Source: Dyella halodurans (GTDB taxonomy: Bacteria; Pseudomonadota; Gammaproteobacteria; Xanthomonadales; Rhodanobacteraceae). From it: DNA of 64,000 bases. The notes beneath the pieces were generated by a model. It ran no database searches, was not told the DNA's origin, and was given only the letters and a program-made list of their open reading frames with translations. Positions 18,360-30,509 of the stretch are shown here, one piece after another. The position numbers and the translations under genes were made by a program. The stretch is from contig NZ_JAPDPF010000007.1 of NCBI RefSeq assembly GCF_026283925.1, positions 226,256-290,255 of the forward strand, written 5' to 3'. The stretch's first letter is position 1. Every line of letters begins with the position of its first letter.

Positions 18360-19535
18360 ATGCCGACGACCCAACGCGCAATCATTCATGTTGATATGGA
18401 CGCCTTCTATGCGGCGGTGGAGCAGCTCGACCGTCCAGAGCTGCGCGGGTTGCCGGTGATCGTTGGCGGCCTGGGGCCGCGTGGGGTTGTCTCCACCTGC
18501 AGTTATGAAGCGCGCCGTTTTGGCGTGCGTTCGGCCATGCCCACGGCGCAGGCCCGACGGTTGTGTCCCGATGGCTGCTATCTGCGGCCCCGCATGGACC
18601 GCTATGAGGCCATCTCGGATCAAATCTTCGAGATCTTCCATGAGGTGACGCCGATGGTCGAGGGACTGTCGCTGGACGAGGCGTTTCTGGATGTGGGCGC
18701 CAGCCTGCGGCTGTTGGGGCCGATCGAGGTGATCGCGCGTCGCATCAAGGGCGCGATCCTGCAGCGCACCCGCCTGGTGGCCTCGGTGGGCATGGGGCCC
18801 AACAAGCTGCTGGCCAAGCTGGCGAGCGAACTGTCCAAACCCGACGGCTTCCACCGCATTTCCTTCGATCAGGCCGCCTCCGAGCTCGCGCCGTTACCGG
18901 TGGGGCGCTTGTGGACTGTCGGCCGTGTGACCGAACAGACACTACTTCGCCTGGGTATCCGTACCATCGGCGAATTGGCAGCATGTGACACGGCGCGTCT
19001 TGCCAGTGCGCTGGGGCGTCAGGCCGCATCGCTGCAGGCGCTGGCGCGAGGGGAAGATGAGCGTTGCGTCGAGCCCGCGCAGGCCGAACAATCCATGGGC
19101 TCCGAACACACCTTTGAGGTCGATCTGACGGATAAGGTGCTGGCCGAATCGTGGTTGCTGCGGCAGTGCGAGCGTATTGCCGCGCGTGCGCGGCGGCGCG
19201 GGCTGCAAGGGCGCACGGTCACGCTGAAACTACGCGAGCCACCGTTTGTCACACATACTCGCCAGGCGCAAATGCACGCAACGAGTGCGTCTGCCAGCGA
19301 CATCTATGGTGTGGCACGACGCTTGCTAGAGATTTGGTGGCAGACGCAATCGCGACCGCGCCTGCGCCTTATGGGTGTCAGCCTGTCCGGCTTTGCGGAG
19401 CAGCGGCAGGGCGACATGTTCAGCGCGACGCCGAAAGGGCGCGTGACGGACGAGGTGCAGGATCGGGTCAATTTGCGTTTCGGTTCGGGCAGCCTGGTGC
19501 GTGGCGGGGTGCTGCGCTCGGGCAAGCAGGATTGA
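18360..19535 (+). CDS. dinB: DNA polymerase IV (Y family)
   Basis: 391 residues. HVDMDAFYAAVE (10-21) and LSLDEAFLDV (about 103-112) hold the metal-binding carboxylates of the palm. SYEARRFGVRSAMP (about 49-62) is the conserved finger region, followed by the thumb helix-hairpin-helix and the little-finger domain to about 350. No canonical clamp-binding pentapeptide is obvious at the extreme C terminus, but GDMFSA near 358 may serve. Pol IV extends misaligned or lesion-blocked primers and is usually SOS-induced; I cannot identify a certain LexA box upstream. Confidence 0.95.
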   Translation: MPTTQRAIIHVDMDAFYAAVEQLDRPELRGLPVIVGGLGPRGVVSTCSYEARRFGVRSAMPTAQARRLCPDGCYLRPRMDRYEAISDQIFEIFHEVTPMVEGLSLDEAFLDVGASLRLLGPIEVIARRIKGAILQRTRLVASVGMGPNKLLAKLASELSKPDGFHRISFDQAASELAPLPVGRLWTVGRVTEQTLLRLGIRTIGELAACDTARLASALGRQAASLQALARGEDERCVEPAQAEQSMGSEHTFEVDLTDKVLAESWLLRQCERIAARARRRGLQGRTVTLKLREPPFVTHTRQAQMHATSASASDIYGVARRLLEIWWQTQSRPRLRLMGVSLSGFAEQRQGDMFSATPKGRVTDEVQDRVNLRFGSGSLVRGGVLRSGKQD

Positions 19536-19632
19536 AGTTGTAGCGGAACGCTCCACATCGACAAGGTGGGGTGCTTTCAGGAAGAACGTGATAGCGCCAC
19601 CATGTGCGTGGTGCGGGGAGAGGACACCAGGT

Positions 19633-20004
19633 ATGAGCAGAGCGGAAGACAACGCCAGGAACGGCTCCGATCCGGAGCAGTTGCGACCGGCGCGTATGCG
19701 TATCGAAACCACGGTACTGATGAGCCGTGTCGACGAGTCGCATCCGACCGAACTGGTGGACATCTCCGCGACCGGGGTCCTGCTGCGTCGGCCGCTCGGC
19801 TGGCATGGCGAGATCGGCCAAAGCTGGATCCTGGACATGATCTTCGGCCACGACCTGCATATCCACCTGGAGGCGCAGGTGGCGCGGGTGTCGGAGCGCC
19901 ACCTGGGCTTTGCCTATACGCGCATCCCCGAGGACAAGCAGGTGCCGCTGTGGAACTTGCTGGGCGGTTACGCCGATATACTGGAGTTGTGGAACGAAGA
20001 GTGA
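19633..20004 (+). CDS. PilZ-domain protein
   Basis: 123 residues, essentially one PilZ beta barrel. RPARMRIE near 18-25 gives the arginines preceding the barrel and LVDISATGVLLRRP (about 41-54) the D/N-x-S-x-x-G element; together they form the usual cyclic-di-GMP contact pattern. The start at 19633 is supported by AGAGGA about 9 bases upstream. It stands alone after dinB and converges on fadD, so its partner is not revealed by context. Such single-domain PilZ proteins often act on type IV pili or motility; that is inference. Confidence 0.85.
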   Translation: MSRAEDNARNGSDPEQLRPARMRIETTVLMSRVDESHPTELVDISATGVLLRRPLGWHGEIGQSWILDMIFGHDLHIHLEAQVARVSERHLGFAYTRIPEDKQVPLWNLLGGYADILELWNEE

Positions 20005-20030
20005 GTCCCCGGGCGGATGCTCCCACATGA

Positions 20031-20056
20031 AAACGCCCGCCGAAAGGGGGGCGTTT
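20031..20056. terminator. Bidirectional hairpin between PilZ gene and fadD
   Basis: AAACGCCC (20031-20038) pairs with GGGCGTTT (20049-20056), with A-rich left and T-rich right sides, between convergent genes. Confidence 0.7.
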
Positions 20057-20078
20057 GCGTTGCAGCCGTTGCGAAAGG

Positions 20079-21767
20079 TCAGCTGTGCGCGGCAGCCGGC
20101 TGCTTTTCGTCACGCAGTTCGCGACGCAGGATCTTGCCCACGTTGCTCTTGGGCAGCGAGTCGCGGAACTCGATGATCTTGGGGCGCTTGTAGCCGGTGA
20201 GATTGTCGTGGCAGAACTTCTTCAGTTCCTCCACCGTCAGCTTCGGGTCCTTGCGCACCACGTAGAGCTTGACCACTTCGCCGGAGTGCTCGTCCGGCAC
20301 GCCGACCGCCGCCACTTCGGCCACGCCCGGGTGCTGCATCACCACGTCCTCGACTTCGTTCGGATACACATTGAAGCCGGAGACCAGGATCATGTCCTTC
20401 TTGCGGTCGACGATGTAGAAGTAGCCGTTCTCATCCATGCGCGCGATGTCGCCGGTGTGCAGCCAGCCGTCGGCCGCCAGCACCTTGGCGGTTTCGTCCG
20501 GGCGCTGCCAATAACCCTTCATCACCTGCGGGCCGCGCACCATCAGTTCGCCCACCTCGCCCTGCGGCAGCGGCAGGCCGTCCTCGGACCAGATGGCGAC
20601 ATCGGTGGAAGGAATGGGCAGGCCGATCGAGGCGTTGTAGGCCTTCAGGTCCAGCGGATTCATGCATGCCGCGGGCGACGTCTCGGTGAGCCCATAGGCC
20701 TCCACCAGGGTGACGCCCGTCACCTTCTTCCAGCGCTCGGCCACGGCGCGCTGCACCGCCATTCCGCCACCCAGGGACAGGTGCAGGCGGGAGAAATCCA
20801 GTTCGGCGAAACCTGGCGTATTGAGCAGGCCGTTGAACAGCGTGTTGACGCCGGTGATGGCCGTGAAGCCGGACTGCTTCAGCTCCTTGACGAAGCCTGG
20901 CATGTCGCGCGGATTGGTGACCAGCCAGTTCAAACCGCCAAGGCGCAGGAACACCAGCCCGTTCGCGGTAAGCGAAAAGATGTGATACAGCGGCAGGGCG
21001 GTAATGATGACTTCCTCGCCCGGCTTGGTGTTGCTGCCGACCCAGGCACCGGCCTGCAGCATGTTGGCAATCATGTTGCCGTGCGTGAGCATGGCACCCT
21101 TGGCGACGCCGGTCGTGCCACCGGTGTACTGCAGGAACGCGATGTCGTCGTGGCCCAGTTCCACCGGGGCCAGCGCATGGCTGGCGCCGCGGGCCAGTGC
21201 GTCGTCGAAGCGCACCGCGTGCGGCAGCTCGAACGGCGGCACCATTTTCTTGATGTGCTTGAGCGCGAAGTTGATCATCACGCCCTTGACGCCCAGCAAA
21301 TCGCCGATGCCTGTCGTGACGATGTGCTTGACCTCGGTCTCGGCAACCACCTGCTGCAAGGTGGCAGCGAAGTTGTCGAGCACCACGATGGCCTTGGCGC
21401 CGGAGTCCTCAAGCTGATGCTTGAGTTCGCGCGCGGTGTACATGGGATTGGTGTTGACCACCACCAGGCCCGCACGCAGCGCGCCAAACAGCGCAATCGG
21501 GTACTGCAGGACGTTGGGCATCATGATCGCGATGCGATCGCCCTTGCTGAGCTTGAGCTCGCCGGTGAGGTAGCCGGCGAACCGGCGGCTCATCTCATCG
21601 ACCTGGCTGTAGCTGATCTGCTTGCCGAAGTTGGCGAACGCAGGACGATCGCGGAACCGCTCGAACGCTTCTTCCAGCACCGCTGCCACGGAGGCGTACT
21701 GATTGACGTCGATCTGGGCGGGGACGCCTTCCGGGTAATGGGCCAGCCACGGACGCTCAATGCTCAT
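20079..21767 (-). CDS. fadD: Long-chain fatty-acid CoA ligase
   Basis: 562 residues from ATG 21767, with AGGAG about 13 bases upstream. The ANL-superfamily adenylation signature [18 protein letters not shown] is near residue 215. [10 protein letters not shown] (about 350) is the A5 motif, [24 protein letters not shown] (about 430-455) contains the hinge aspartate and the FadD-type linker, and [12 protein letters not shown] near the end carries the catalytic lysine. FadD activates imported fatty acids to acyl-CoA at the inner membrane. The partner beta-oxidation genes fadN and fadA lie 30 kb away. Confidence 0.95.
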   Translation of the reverse strand: MSIERPWLAHYPEGVPAQIDVNQYASVAAVLEEAFERFRDRPAFANFGKQISYSQVDEMSRRFAGYLTGELKLSKGDRIAIMMPNVLQYPIALFGALRAGLVVVNTNPMYTARELKHQLEDSGAKAIVVLDNFAATLQQVVAETEVKHIVTTGIGDLLGVKGVMINFALKHIKKMVPPFELPHAVRFDDALARGASHALAPVELGHDDIAFLQYTGGTTGVAKGAMLTHGNMIANMLQAGAWVGSNTKPGEEVIITALPLYHIFSLTANGLVFLRLGGLNWLVTNPRDMPGFVKELKQSGFTAITGVNTLFNGLLNTPGFAELDFSRLHLSLGGGMAVQRAVAERWKKVTGVTLVEAYGLTETSPAACMNPLDLKAYNASIGLPIPSTDVAIWSEDGLPLPQGEVGELMVRGPQVMKGYWQRPDETAKVLAADGWLHTGDIARMDENGYFYIVDRKKDMILVSGFNVYPNEVEDVVMQHPGVAEVAAVGVPDEHSGEVVKLYVVRKDPKLTVEELKKFCHDNLTGYKRPKIIEFRDSLPKSNVGKILRRELRDEKQPAAAHS

Positions 21768-21846
21768 GTTGGATCCAAAGCTCCTGTATTGACCGGCCCG
21801 TTGGTGACGATGGCGCGGGTGCGGCATGATGATGGGTCATTGGAGC

Positions 21847-21860
21847 ATACGCTCGCGTAT
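21847..21860. promoter_or_regulatory. Palindrome in the divergent fadD/lipoprotein region
   Basis: ATACGC-TC-GCGTAT, a 14-base dyad 80 bases upstream of fadD. It is not the CAAAC-N4-GTTTG site seen near the TetR gene. Confidence 0.25.
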
Positions 21861-21892
21861 AGCAGCAAGCCGCGTTGCAACGAGATTTCCGG

Positions 21893-22339
21893 ATGCCGTC
21901 GATGAGAAAAATTCGGTCGAAAATACTGTTCTGCACGGTCGCTCTGGCGGTACTGGCCGGCTGCCGGTCCACTCCTGACGAGGCGCTTATCCGGCAAGGC
22001 ATTGACGCGGCGGCGAATGCTGCCGAGCACGCGCACGCGTCGGCGCTTGCCGAGGTGCTTAGCGAGGACTTCGATGGCAACGCGGGCGCCCTGGCACGTA
22101 GCGACCTTCTGCAGCTGCTGCGTGCTGCGGCTTTGCGCGGCGAGACGATTCATGCCTTGAGCGGGCCGGTCGAATTGGAGCAACGGGGCGAGCGATACGT
22201 CGCGCGCTTTACCGTCACCCTGACCAGCGGCGGAAAACTGCTGCCAGCACAGATGGGTGTGTATCAGGTCGAGACGGCGTGGCGCCGCGATGGCCATCAA
22301 TGGCTTTGCTATTCGGCTACCTGGGTACCGCAGATGTAG
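21893..22339 (+). CDS. Lipoprotein with NTF2-like domain, unknown function
   Basis: About 148 residues. The ATG at 21893 follows a weak CGAGA; 21902 is an alternative start. Basic RKIRSK, a hydrophobic core and LAGC form a type II signal peptide, so a lipidated Cys near residue 24 is expected. The mature part (ALIRQGIDAAANAAEHAHASALAEVLSEDFDG in the first helix pair, then a curved sheet ending YSATWVPQM) has the SnoaL/DUF4440-like layout with a conserved SEDF-type loop. No catalytic function can be assigned. It is divergent from fadD and converges on acnA across a hairpin repeat. Confidence 0.8.
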   Translation: MPSMRKIRSKILFCTVALAVLAGCRSTPDEALIRQGIDAAANAAEHAHASALAEVLSEDFDGNAGALARSDLLQLLRAAALRGETIHALSGPVELEQRGERYVARFTVTLTSGGKLLPAQMGVYQVETAWRRDGHQWLCYSATWVPQM

Positions 22340-22360
22340 CGGCAACACACGCCCATCCAC

Positions 22361-22453
22361 ACCGTCATCCCAGCGGAAGCTGGGATCCAGCGACTTTGCT
22401 CTCTCCGGAGTGCACGTAAGACACTGGATCCCAGCCTTCGCTGGGATGACGGT
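22361..22453. repeat. 30-base inverted repeat (CGTCATCCCAGC type)
   Basis: Arms 22361-22390 and 22424-22453 are reverse complements with two mismatches; each arm is itself palindromic (CCCAGC...GCTGGG). The spacer is 33 bases. It lies between the convergent lipoprotein gene and acnA. A shorter related hairpin is at 52223-52250. Confidence 0.85.
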
Positions 22454-22489
22454 GAGATTGGCTGGATGGGGTGAAGTCCGCACCGAAAA

Positions 22490-22516
22490 GAAACGCCGCC
22501 CCAAGGGCGGCGTTTC
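22490..22516. terminator. Hairpin terminator downstream of acnA
   Basis: Twelve-pair stem (GAAACGCCGCCC with its complement) around a CAA loop, 9 bases beyond the acnA stop codon. Confidence 0.8.
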
Positions 22517-22524
22517 CGTCAGAC

Positions 22525-25275
<2,751 letters not shown>

Positions 25276-25681
25276 GGGTAGGGCTCCTGTTGCGAAAGTC
25301 GAGCGAGCGCGCAAGGCGCAGACGCGTGATCCTAGAACAGCCAGTGTGAGCGTTTTTGCAAGAAAAAAGCGTGAGTTGGGTGGACAGGCAACAGCTTGGG
25401 GTGGGGTGCCTAGTGTGCAAGCGCCCGCCATGCTCATTCCAGCACCATGCCCTTGCAAGATTTCGAACGCTGCCGGAAGCGTTGCTTTGCGTTGCGGGCA
25501 CTACCCCGCGGCTGGCAAAATAAGCGGCTTATATGTCGTCGAAAAACGGCATGGAGACAGGGTTTTGCGCCTTGTCGCGCGTCGGTAGCGACCACCCGGA
25601 TTCGGCTTGCGCCAGCGACTCCCCAGCGCCTGTGCCCACAGACGCACGCTGCCTCTTTCGTAGTTCATCGGACGAGATCAC
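25276..25681. other. Divergent acnA-acnB intergenic region
   Basis: 406 bases without a credible gene. It carries the AGGAGC ribosome-binding site of acnA at its left end. The only A/T-rich stretch, TTTTTGCAAGAAAAAA near 25355-25371, is a candidate promoter region. No perfect operator or riboswitch is recognisable. Confidence 0.5.
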
Positions 25682-28273
25682 ATGCTAAACGCCTACCGCC
25701 AACATGTTGCCGAGCGCGCCGCGCAGGGCATTCCGCCGCTGCCGCTGTCGGCCCCGCAGACCGCCGAGCTGATCGAGCTGCTGAAGAACCCGCCTGCGGG
25801 CGAGGCATCCTTCCTGGTCGAGCTGATCACCCATCGCGTGCCGGCTGGCGTGGACGATGCGGCCAAGGTCAAGGCGTCCTATCTGGCGGCGGTGGCGTTT
25901 GGCACCGAGAAGAGCGCGCTGATTTCGCGCGAGAAGGCGACCGAACTGCTCGGCACGATGTTGGGCGGCTACAACATCCATCCGCTGATCGAGCTGCTCG
26001 ACGATGCGCAGATCGGCGCCGTCGCCGCCAACGCGCTCAAGCACACGCTGCTGATGTTCGACGCCTTCCATGACGTCAAGGAAAAGGCTGACAAGGGCAA
26101 TGCCAACGCCAAGGCCGTGCTGCAGAGCTGGGCCGATGCGGAGTGGTTCACCAGCAAGCCCGAAGTGCCGGAAAGCCTGACCATCACCGTGTTCAAGGTG
26201 CCGGGCGAGACCAATACCGACGACCTGTCGCCGGCCCCGGATGCCACCACGCGCCCGGACATCCCGCTGCACGCGCTGGCCATGCTGAAGAACAAGCGCG
26301 ACGGCGCGCCGTTCCAGCCGGAAGACGACGGCAAGCGCGGTCCGATCGCCTTCATTGAATCGCTGAAGGAAAAAGGCCACCTGGTCGCCTATGTGGGCGA
26401 CGTGGTCGGCACCGGTTCCAGCCGCAAGTCCGCCACCAACTCGGTGCTGTGGTTCACCGGCGAGGACATCCCCTTCATCCCGAACAAGCGCTTCGGCGGC
26501 GTGTGCCTGGGCAGCAAGATCGCCCCGATCTTCTACAACACCATGGAAGACGCGGGCGCGCTGCCGATCGAGCTCGACGTCTCCCAGATGGAGATGGGCG
26601 ATGTGGTCGAGCTGCGTCCGTACGAGGGCAAGGCGCTCAAGAACGGCCAGGTCATCGCCGAGTTCCAGGTGAAGTCCGACGTGCTGTTCGACGAAGTGCG
26701 CGCCGGTGGCCGCATTCCGCTGATCGTGGGCCGTGGCCTCACCGCCAAGGCGCGCGAGGCACTGGGCCTGCCGGTGTCCACCCTGTTCCGCCTGCCGCAG
26801 CAGCCGGTCGATACGGGCAAGGGCTTTACGTTGGCGCAGAAGATGGTCGGCCGCGCCTGCGGCCTGCCGGAAGGCGAGGGCGTGCGCCCGGGCACGTATT
26901 GCGAGCCGAAGATGACCTCGGTGGGTTCGCAGGACACCACCGGTCCGATGACCCGCGACGAGCTGAAGGACCTGGCCTGCCTGGGCTTCTCCGCCGACCT
27001 GGTGATGCAGTCGTTCTGCCACACCGCGGCCTATCCGAAGCCGGTGGACGTGAAGACCCACCATACCCTGCCGGAATTCATCAGCACCCGTGGCGGCATC
27101 TCGCTGCGCCCGGGCGACGGCGTGATCCACTCCTGGCTCAACCGCATGCTGTTGCCGGACACGGTCGGCACCGGCGGCGACAGCCACACGCGTTTCCCGA
27201 TCGGCATCTCGTTCCCGGCCGGTTCCGGCCTGGTCGCGTTTGCCGCGGCCACTGGCGTGATGCCGCTGGACATGCCCGAGTCGGTGCTGGTGCGCTTCAA
27301 GGGCGAACTGCAGCCGGGCGTTACCTTGCGTGACCTGGTCAATGCGATTCCGCTCTACGCGATCAAGCAGGACCTGCTCACGGTCGCCAAGCAGGGCAAG
27401 AAGAACATCTTCTCCGGCCGCATCCTGGAGATCGAAGGTCTGCCGAACCTCAAGGTGGAGCAGGCGTTCGAACTGTCCGATGCCTCGGCCGAGCGTTCCG
27501 CCGCCGGCTGCACCGTGCACCTCGACAAGGCGCCGATCATCGAATACATCAACAGCAACATCACGCTGCTGAAGTACATGATCGCCCAGGGCTACAAGGA
27601 CGCCCGCAGCCTGCAGCGCCGCATCAAGGCAATGGAAGCCTGGCTGGCCGATCCGAAGCTGCTGGAGCGCGATGCCGACGCCGAGTACGCCGCGGTGATC
27701 GAGATCGACCTGGCCGACGTGCATGAGCCGATCGTGGCCTGCCCGAACGACCCGGACGACGTGAAGACCCTGTCCGACGTGGCCGGTGCCACCATCGACG
27801 AGGTGTTCATCGGTTCGTGCATGACCAATATCGGTCACTTCCGTGCGGCTTCGAAGCTGCTGGAAGGCAAGCGCGACATCCCGACCAAGCTGTGGGTGGC
27901 CCCGCCGACCAAGATGGACCAGCAGCAGCTGACCGAGGAAGGCCATTACGGCGTGCTCGGCACTGCCGGCGCCCGCATGGAAATGCCGGGTTGCTCGCTG
28001 TGCATGGGCAATCAGGCGCAGGTGCGCGAGGGCGCCACGGTGTTCTCCACCTCGACCCGCAACTTCCCCAACCGTCTGGGCAAGAACTCCAACGTGTACC
28101 TGGGTTCGGCCGAGCTGGCCGCGATCTGCTCGCGTCTGGGGCGCATCCCGACCAAGGCGGAGTACATGACCGACATCGGCGTGATCAATGCCAACGGCGA
28201 GAAGATCTACAAGTACATGAACTTCGACCAGATCGCCGACTACCAGCAGGTCGCTGACACCGTCACCGCCTGA
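25682..28273 (+). CDS. acnB: Aconitate hydratase B
   Basis: 863 residues, typical of AcnB with its extra N-terminal HEAT-like domain 5 (about 1-160) followed by domain 4 ([30 protein letters not shown]) and then domains 1-3, the reversed order compared with AcnA. Iron-sulfur cysteines are in [11 protein letters not shown] and [32 protein letters not shown] and [11 protein letters not shown] are active-site segments. It is the main TCA-cycle aconitase and in E. coli also binds 2-methylisocitrate and its own mRNA. A strong terminator follows 21 bases after the stop. Confidence 0.97.
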   Translation: MLNAYRQHVAERAAQGIPPLPLSAPQTAELIELLKNPPAGEASFLVELITHRVPAGVDDAAKVKASYLAAVAFGTEKSALISREKATELLGTMLGGYNIHPLIELLDDAQIGAVAANALKHTLLMFDAFHDVKEKADKGNANAKAVLQSWADAEWFTSKPEVPESLTITVFKVPGETNTDDLSPAPDATTRPDIPLHALAMLKNKRDGAPFQPEDDGKRGPIAFIESLKEKGHLVAYVGDVVGTGSSRKSATNSVLWFTGEDIPFIPNKRFGGVCLGSKIAPIFYNTMEDAGALPIELDVSQMEMGDVVELRPYEGKALKNGQVIAEFQVKSDVLFDEVRAGGRIPLIVGRGLTAKAREALGLPVSTLFRLPQQPVDTGKGFTLAQKMVGRACGLPEGEGVRPGTYCEPKMTSVGSQDTTGPMTRDELKDLACLGFSADLVMQSFCHTAAYPKPVDVKTHHTLPEFISTRGGISLRPGDGVIHSWLNRMLLPDTVGTGGDSHTRFPIGISFPAGSGLVAFAAATGVMPLDMPESVLVRFKGELQPGVTLRDLVNAIPLYAIKQDLLTVAKQGKKNIFSGRILEIEGLPNLKVEQAFELSDASAERSAAGCTVHLDKAPIIEYINSNITLLKYMIAQGYKDARSLQRRIKAMEAWLADPKLLERDADAEYAAVIEIDLADVHEPIVACPNDPDDVKTLSDVAGATIDEVFIGSCMTNIGHFRAASKLLEGKRDIPTKLWVAPPTKMDQQQLTEEGHYGVLGTAGARMEMPGCSLCMGNQAQVREGATVFSTSTRNFPNRLGKNSNVYLGSAELAAICSRLGRIPTKAEYMTDIGVINANGEKIYKYMNFDQIADYQQVADTVTA

Positions 28274-28294
28274 AGGTTGTAAGGAAACGCGTGC

Positions 28295-28319
28295 GAAGCC
28301 CGGCCCTGTGCCGGGCTTC
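28295..28319 (+). terminator. Rho-independent-like terminator of acnB
   Basis: Perfect ten-pair stem GAAGCCCGGC/GCCGGGCTTC with a five-base loop, followed by GTCGTTT. Confidence 0.8.
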
Positions 28320-28365
28320 GTCGTTTATGCTTCACGATGACACGGCGAGGCGGCAGGCAGCACGG

Positions 28366-29277
28366 ATGATCTCCACCCACTTATCGGTAGTCTCCCTGCG
28401 CGACCTGATGCTGGTGCAGGCGGTGCGCCGCCATGGCAGTTTCAACAGCGCGGCGCGGGCGATGCACATCAGCCCCTCGGGCCTGTCGCATCAGGTGCAG
28501 AAGGTGGAACAGGCGCTAGGCGCGCCGCTGTTCGAGCGCGGCGGGCGACGGGTGGTGCCTACCGCGGGCGGGCAACGACTGCTGGAACAGATCGATGCGG
28601 TGCTCGCTTCCGCCGAGCTGCTGCAGCAGGTCGCCCGCGCAGGCGAGGTGGCGTTTGGCGGCGAGCTGCGCCTGGGCGTGCCCGCCTCTCTGGGCCCTTA
28701 TTTGCTGCCGCACCTGATCGAACCGTTTCCCCAGCATTTTCCCGGCACCCGCCTGAGCTTGTCCGAAGGCAAGCCGCGTGGCCTGCTGCGACGGTTGAAT
28801 GAAGGGGAACTGGATGCCGTGCTGGCGCCGCGGGTGACGCCGCTCAGTGGCACGGCGATGCGACCGCTGTTCTTCGAGCCGTGGGAGCTGATGCTGCGCG
28901 CCGATCATGCACTGGCCAACAAACGTAGCGTCTCGCTGGATCAACTCGATCCCAGCGAAGCCACCTTGATGACGGAAAGCCAGGCCGATGATGTGCTCGG
29001 TGGCGGCCACGTGCAGGACGTCAGCCTGGAAAGCCTCGCGGCCCTGGTGGGCCTGCGCGGCGGCTATGCGCTGGTGCCTGCACTTGCCCACGATCGACTG
29101 GCTTCCATGCCGGATATCGTTCTGTCCAAGATCAAGGGGCAGGCGACGGGGCGCGAAATCGCGCTCTATTGGCGCGACGCGTCGCCGTGGAGCAGCGACT
29201 TGCAGGCGTTTGCCTTGCTGTTGCGCAGATTGGCGAAGCAACGGCCCGGATTGAAGTTGGTGGGTGACGGCGCGTAG
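28366..29277 (+). CDS. LysR-type regulator next to acnB
   Basis: 303 residues from ATG 28366 (28327 is an alternative). VSLRDLMLVQAVRRHGSFNSAARAM and SGLSHQVQKVEQALGAPLFER form the helix-turn-helix. The effector domain resembles the OxyR-like subgroup (LRLGVPASLGPYLLPHLIEPF) but lacks an obvious OxyR redox Cys pair. The AcnB terminator lies upstream of the start, so it has its own promoter. Physical proximity to acnB hints at control of aconitase or oxidative metabolism, without direct evidence. Confidence 0.88.
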   Translation: MISTHLSVVSLRDLMLVQAVRRHGSFNSAARAMHISPSGLSHQVQKVEQALGAPLFERGGRRVVPTAGGQRLLEQIDAVLASAELLQQVARAGEVAFGGELRLGVPASLGPYLLPHLIEPFPQHFPGTRLSLSEGKPRGLLRRLNEGELDAVLAPRVTPLSGTAMRPLFFEPWELMLRADHALANKRSVSLDQLDPSEATLMTESQADDVLGGGHVQDVSLESLAALVGLRGGYALVPALAHDRLASMPDIVLSKIKGQATGREIALYWRDASPWSSDLQAFALLLRRLAKQRPGLKLVGDGA

Positions 29278-29319
29278 CGCCTTTTCGCGCTGTCGGTGCG
29301 TCGAGCAACGCGCTCTGAC

Positions 29320-29368
29320 TCCTTCTCCCCTCCGGGGAGAAGGTTGGGATGAGGGGCGGGTGCTCGCG
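29320..29368 (+). repeat. CTCC-hairpin repeat, direct copy 1
   Basis: CTCCTTCTCCCCTCCGGGGA hairpin with the tail GGGATGAGGGGCGGGTGCTC. Confidence 0.85.
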
Positions 29369-29405
29369 ATCACGCGATGACCAAGCGATATCGCGAGCTT
29401 GCCGC

Positions 29406-29671
29406 TTACGACCGAAGGAAGTCCCTGTGGGACGCAGCGGGCGTTTCGACTGCCTGCCGGCGGCTTGTGCTCCTTCTCCCCCTCGGGGAGAGGGCTGGGA
29501 TGAGGGGCGGGTGCTCGCGACAGCGCGACAACTGAGCGTGGCTGCAAGGTTGCCGCTTACGCAGCGGGCGTTTCGACTGCCTGCCGGCAGCCGAGTCACT
29601 TTTCTTTTGCTGGCCCAAAAGAAAAGTAACCCAAAGAAAATGGCCTTGAGAGCTCGTAGCATTACGTGGGA
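29406..29671 (+). repeat. Composite hairpin repeat, complete copy
   Basis: Modules in order: TTACGACCGAAGGAAGTCCC...GACGCAGCGGGCG; CTCC hairpin with its GATGAGGGGCGGG tail (29470-29519); CGCTTACGCAGCGGGCGTTT...CTGCCGGCAG; then the A/T-rich perfect hairpin ACTTTTCTTTTG (29598-29609) with 29616-29627 around loop CTGGCC; and AACCCAAAGAAAATGGCC. The same module order recurs at 63754-64000. Confidence 0.85.
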
Positions 29672-29800
29672 TGCGAGCCTGAGGGGTGTGGCCAGCCAGA
29701 GAGGTAACGGCCCATGGCCGACACACAGCGGCTACACCGCAACGCGCCGAGGCGGAGAGGGCTTAATGCGTATGCCATAACGCACGGATGTGGCGTTATG

Positions 29801-29850
29801 GCGAGCACCCGCCCCTCATCCCAGCCTTCTCCCCGGCGGGGAGAAGGAGC
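29801..29850 (-). repeat. CTCC-hairpin repeat, inverted copy
   Basis: Reverse-strand member ending in CTTCTCCCCGGCGGGGAGAA, 26 bases beyond the hflD stop codon. Confidence 0.85.
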
Positions 29851-29875
29851 TCAGGGCGGCGCCGGCCGCGGACCA

Positions 29876-30499
29876 TTAGGTGTTGTTGATGGTCGACCCG
29901 GTCAACAACCCGCGCGCCAGCATGCTGCATTGGCGCCGATACAAAAGCATCTGCCATTGGCGTCCGCCCAACTGTCGCCACAACACCGCCGAACGCACCG
30001 CGGCGAGCAGGTTGGCGCGCACCTTCTCCACCACGTTCGGTTGCTGCAGCTGCTGCGGATTGCCCGTCACCATCACGCGCGGCTTCAGCGTGGAAAGGGT
30101 GCTGGCGTACAGCTCGGCCAGGCGGCTGACCACCTGCGGCGACTCCGGACCGAAGTGTTCCACCTGGCGTTGCGCGGCGACGATGCCTTGCTGCAGGCGC
30201 TCGAGCAGGTCAGGGCGGCGGGACAGGCTGCGTTCCAGCCTGATCACGGTAAAGGCCATGCGGGTGATGGCGACGTCGCGGTTGTTCTCGTCCAGCAGGG
30301 TGATCAGCTGGCGCAGGCCCAGGCGCACGCCGGACACATCGCCGTAGACGCCGACCACCGACGGGGCATCGATGCGAAACACGCTGCCGATGCTTGAGGC
30401 CATGGCGGTTTCGTCGCAGCGACCTTCGTTGGCGAGCTGTTGGGCCAACCCGGTGGCCTGGAACAGGCCGGCCAGGGCCAGCACGCGTTCTTCATTCAT
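29876..30499 (-). CDS. hflD: HflD homologue
   Basis: 207 residues from ATG 30499. Almost entirely helical; MNEERVLALAGLFQATGLAQQLANEG and the SLSRRPDLLERLQQGI/ARLAELYASTLSTLKPRVMV stretches match HflD. In E. coli it is a membrane-associated protein that affects lambda lysogeny by binding CII; its housekeeping role is unclear. It lies 10 bases after mnmA on the same strand, as in the E. coli nudJ-mnmA-hflD cluster. The purB that follows in E. coli is replaced here by the repeat cluster and a convergent gene. Confidence 0.92.
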   Translation of the reverse strand: MNEERVLALAGLFQATGLAQQLANEGRCDETAMASSIGSVFRIDAPSVVGVYGDVSGVRLGLRQLITLLDENNRDVAITRMAFTVIRLERSLSRRPDLLERLQQGIVAAQRQVEHFGPESPQVVSRLAELYASTLSTLKPRVMVTGNPQQLQQPNVVEKVRANLLAAVRSAVLWRQLGGRQWQMLLYRRQCSMLARGLLTGSTINNT

Positions 30500-30509
30500 G
30501 GCAAAGGCT

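Larger units (their letters stand above)
29278..29875. other. Repeat-filled region between convergent genes
   Basis: 598 bases without a gene. It contains three copies of the CTCC-hairpin repeat (two direct, one inverted), the A/T-rich composite hairpin at 29598-29627, and an extra perfect 10-pair hairpin GCCATAACGC (29774-29783) with 29793-29802. Short frames here are repeat-derived. Confidence 0.8.

Noticed and set aside
29349..29780. Plus-strand frames rich in RLPAGS and SQPSPRRGEG
   Set aside because: These are translations of the CTCC-hairpin and composite repeats, not proteins.
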